Source: Alisma plantago-aquatica (taxonomy: Eukaryota; Streptophyta; Magnoliopsida; Alismatales; Alismataceae). Taken from it: DNA of 64,000 nucleotides. Below, piece after piece: positions 60,936 to 64,000 of the stretch. The position numbers and the translations under genes were made by a program. Under the pieces are notes generated by a model. It had not been told where the DNA came from and ran no database searches. It saw only the letters and a program-made list of their open reading frames with translations. Numbering within the stretch: position 1 is the first letter of the stretch; each line of letters begins with the position of its first letter. The DNA lies in contig OY856409.1 in assembly GCA_963693085.1 (NCBI GenBank), positions 521,613,803-521,677,802 on the forward strand. The letters run 5' to 3'.

Positions 60936-63362
60936 TGTGACACTGAATCCTAGGATCAAAACACAAGAACAACCCAAGAACAAGAAGAAAATACAAAACC
61001 AAAAAGCCAAAGGATATAAGCTATCAACATAGAACCAAACATGAAATGACAATATGAAATAAGTTCCAACAATATTCTCATGTACAAACATAGATAAAGC
61101 ACATATATTCATATTCTACATCTATTTGACACTATTAATTTAATGTGACATGTGTTACAATATGTGTATACAAAACATATGTGCAATCATATTTATAACA
61201 TGCACAACATACAAGGTGTAAAACCAATAAATCAGTGATAAATACATCATCATATAAGACACTCCCCTTGGACTTGAGTGTATAGGGACAACTCTAAGAC
61301 ACACCAAAGGCTAAATTCCCTCCTTCAACTCACTTTGAACTAGGAGAAGGAGACTCCTCATTACAAACACTAAGGTCAAATTATAAGGGATTAAAAGGAT
61401 GACAAACAATGAAAAAAGACCAAAGCCCCAATTGGAGATAAAGAATCTTCAAAATATACAATATATATTATATAATTTAATTTATCATCATATCACCTCA
61501 TTTTCAATCGCATTGGATGGATTTCCATATACAAACATGGGTATACAGACTCAAGCACTCAAATAAATGGGTGAATTTAGTGATAAGACGAGATCATAAC
61601 TCATATGAATTCTTACAAATCCATGTATATTCAACAATATATAAATTTGAGAACCTTCTCACAGATAATGGTTTTCTACAAGTATACATGTTTTGCAACC
61701 CTGAATTTCAAACACTAGGGAAGTTAAATAGTCACACGGAAATATATATGATAGGATTCAATTAATAGTTAGTCCACTACTTGTCTTCCATTTACCAATA
61801 AGGTAGAATACATAACCTCATTATAGGATATTTACTATTAAATTAGTGGATAGCTCAAAAGACCTGATTTATATCCAACATGCACATGCATAGCTAGAAA
61901 TTCCCAAGTTCTACCATAAATAGTCTATACTACAATAGGGATAAATTTCCATTGTTACTGTAGCAATATCATCTAATAACAATGATGTATAATTATGGAA
62001 TGTTTTGTTGAAGATTTTGATCATCTGATCTCATTATATTATAAGTAGTACAAAGTCCCTAATTGACAACTTAGAACCAATAACATAAAATGTATATATC
62101 TTTTCTAAATATGGTAGTAAGAAAATCATCTTTTTTAGTTATATAACATAAACTTATAGTAAGTAAGATGTAATATCTAGATTTCCCAAAATTATAGCCA
62201 AAACAACCATACAAGTCCCATCTTTGACCCATACAACATGCAATTAGTCAAATTAGGTGACTTTTTGTGGTATTTACATGACAAAAGTTACTAAACAGAT
62301 GCAAAGTCACCCATCTTAGGTGAAGATCATGTCTCTAGTAAGTTCATGCACAAAACTGTAGCTCCATGATCCACCAAATAATTTGATAATGCCCAACTAA
62401 GCAAGCTCTAGCTCTGACTAGGCCAAAGAAGGACAAAAGGGAGATTTTTAGGTATGAGACAATCTTTCTATTATATAAAATGGATTACTTAATCCAAATA
62501 ATAAGGTGTGCATGAGATATAAAAACAACAAACATGAGAATAAGAGAATAGACTTGAATGGATTCAAGCACTACAAGGATTAGGATTTCATTCCAAGATT
62601 TGAATTTCAAAAACTTCAAGAACCACTAACATGCAATGGTTTCTCCTCAAATATCACCTTCTTCTAGATATAAGTCACTTTTTTAAGCTCCAAAAAGAGG
62701 TAGTAGATCTCTAGGTTCAAAGGGATACCATATATAGGAATGGTTGTGAGAAAATTCCAATTCAACAATATGTACATACCACTTCAACTCCTACTCTAAT
62801 CCAAAAAGTCATGCTTCGACCTCAAAATCGGTCAAAGTGCTCAAAAACCACTATTTACACCTCCTCCAACATGTATTATACTCCTCTCAACCTTCTTTGA
62901 CCAAAAAATGGCTGAGGCACTCCAAAATAGCCTAATTTATCCCACCTCCACACGCATCAACCTGAAGTGGAACTCTTTGACCAAGTTCAATCCAAATTGA
63001 GATGGTATAGGCACACATCAAACACACATGATGGTGGAATATCAAAACCTTACCTACTTATAAACACTCAAAGGTGGCAAATCAACCCCATAAGATCATG
63101 ATCCCTTCTCCCATATTGATTCCCATTTCATTGTCAATCCAATTGGTTGATGCAACCTATAAAGTATGATATGTTTGAAGTCCATAACTTTGGAACTTTA
63201 GTGAGTTAAATTTTGACCCTAGCCTATCCAAATAATGAAAAAAATGTGTGTATTATCATGCAACATAATAATGTCATAATTGAGGAAGGAATATGATAAA
63301 TGCATAATAATGTCATAATAGAGGGGGCAATGTGATAAAAATGAAGCTTGAAGGGTCTCACA
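60936..63362 (-). mobile_element. Ty3-gypsy-type LTR, copy B (uninterrupted)
   Basis: It starts TGTGACACTG and ends GGGTCTCACA on the + strand, and aligns with copy A (31767-36396) in the same orientation, minus the solo LTR of copy A. TTGATGACACCA just left of its start may be a worn primer site on the minus strand, which would make it a 5' LTR. It contains no genes. CATATATAGG near 62728 corresponds to the place where copy A is interrupted. Confidence 0.65.
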
Positions 63363-64000
63363 ACAACGTAAGAGAGAGATGCTGAGAAGTGAGCTAGACT
63401 TGTTTTATGCCTTATTAAGTGGAACAAAGAGTAGCTAATTTGATTAGGAAGACAAGGGGACAAACATCACAAATAAGGTGAAGAAATGAGAGAGAAAAAT
63501 CTATTTATTTTTGTATTTAAAACTTGCATCTTTGGTGGGCTCAATGTTTAAGATGATGGATCCCCTTCTAGATATTTGATTTTTTTATATTAAATTGATA
63601 GCTAAAATTCCATTAATAATCAATTATGTCTTTGATGAAGCTTAAAGTTCCAAACTACTTGACTTCTTGATCATAAGTTCTAAGCCATCTATTAGTTTTT
63701 CAAAATTATGAACATCAGTTTTGACATACTAAACTCTATTTAATCCACTTTTATTTAGTTGAAATGAAAAGTATCTAGAGATGTATGAGGTATTTTTTGA
63801 TGATTGCAAATCCATATCTTCACAATATATGTTGAATATCATTATTTGGGGTTGGATTGAGTCATTGTAGCAACAATGAATCTTGTTCTCAAAATGCAAA
63901 ATGACAAGCATTAACATGGAGGATACTCAAGTGCAAAACTTGTAAAATTATGCAGCGGATATCTAATAGATGGAAACAAGATGGTTTTAAGTGCAAATAG
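63363..64000. other. No recognised feature
   Basis: AT-rich sequence without significant ORFs or repeats that I can identify. Confidence 0.5.

Overview
The window is nuclear DNA of a flowering plant. It is AT-rich and consists almost entirely of transposable elements in several layers of insertion. I recognise only one piece of ordinary host coding sequence: the last two exons of an ERI-1-like DEDDh 3'-5' exonuclease at 10322-10722. There is no operon, CRISPR array, rRNA gene or true tRNA gene. The species cannot be named from the sequence; the mix of Ty1-copia (including Sirevirus), long-LTR Ty3-gypsy, CACTA, hAT-like elements, a tRNA-derived SINE and long (TA)n tracts only says 'large plant genome'.

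Left part (1-16.7 kb). The window opens in the 3' end of a Ty1-copia polyprotein (2-523) with its polypurine tract and short LTR. A series of small DNA elements follows. Two have GAGGCGTAAGCCTC-type subterminal repeats (1068-1814, 3025-3795). Two near-identical hAT-type elements lie in opposite orientation (5390-6100, 6615-7320), each with its own 8-bp target duplication. Two foldback MITEs share the end CAGGCTAG (7890-8277, 9019-9412), the second nested in a 1-kb element with CCGGTT-type repeats (8639-9693). Then come the exonuclease exons and a SINE with a 16-bp target duplication (11414-11591). From 11.6 to 16.7 kb I recognise nothing.

Middle part (16.7-31.6 kb). A decayed copia element has a TATA box, primer binding site, broken gag and a scrap of integrase. 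It is followed by an old CACTA element on the + strand: a TNP2-type transposase with DUF4218 and DUF4216-like parts, a second gene ending in a Ulp1-like protease, and a right terminus at 27786. Beyond it a minisatellite with units of about 100-140 bp is split by a complete 2.9-kb CACTA element (28290-31227) with a 3-bp TCA duplication.

Right part (31.6-64 kb) is a nest of LTR elements. A gypsy LTR (31767-36396) is itself interrupted by a 1.8-kb solo LTR. It is followed by minus-strand gypsy integrase, RNase H and RT remains, then a 3.2-kb LTR (39143-42339). Next is a + strand gypsy element keeping only gag between its LTRs; its 5' LTR is split by a 10.9-kb minus-strand Sirevirus (42912-53798). 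The Sirevirus has both LTRs, broken gag-pol, three polypurine tracts and an extra ORF in the envelope-like position. A second copy of the 31.8-kb LTR family lies at 60936-63362. Every element protein examined is broken by stops or frameshifts, or truncated, so I see no autonomous element here.
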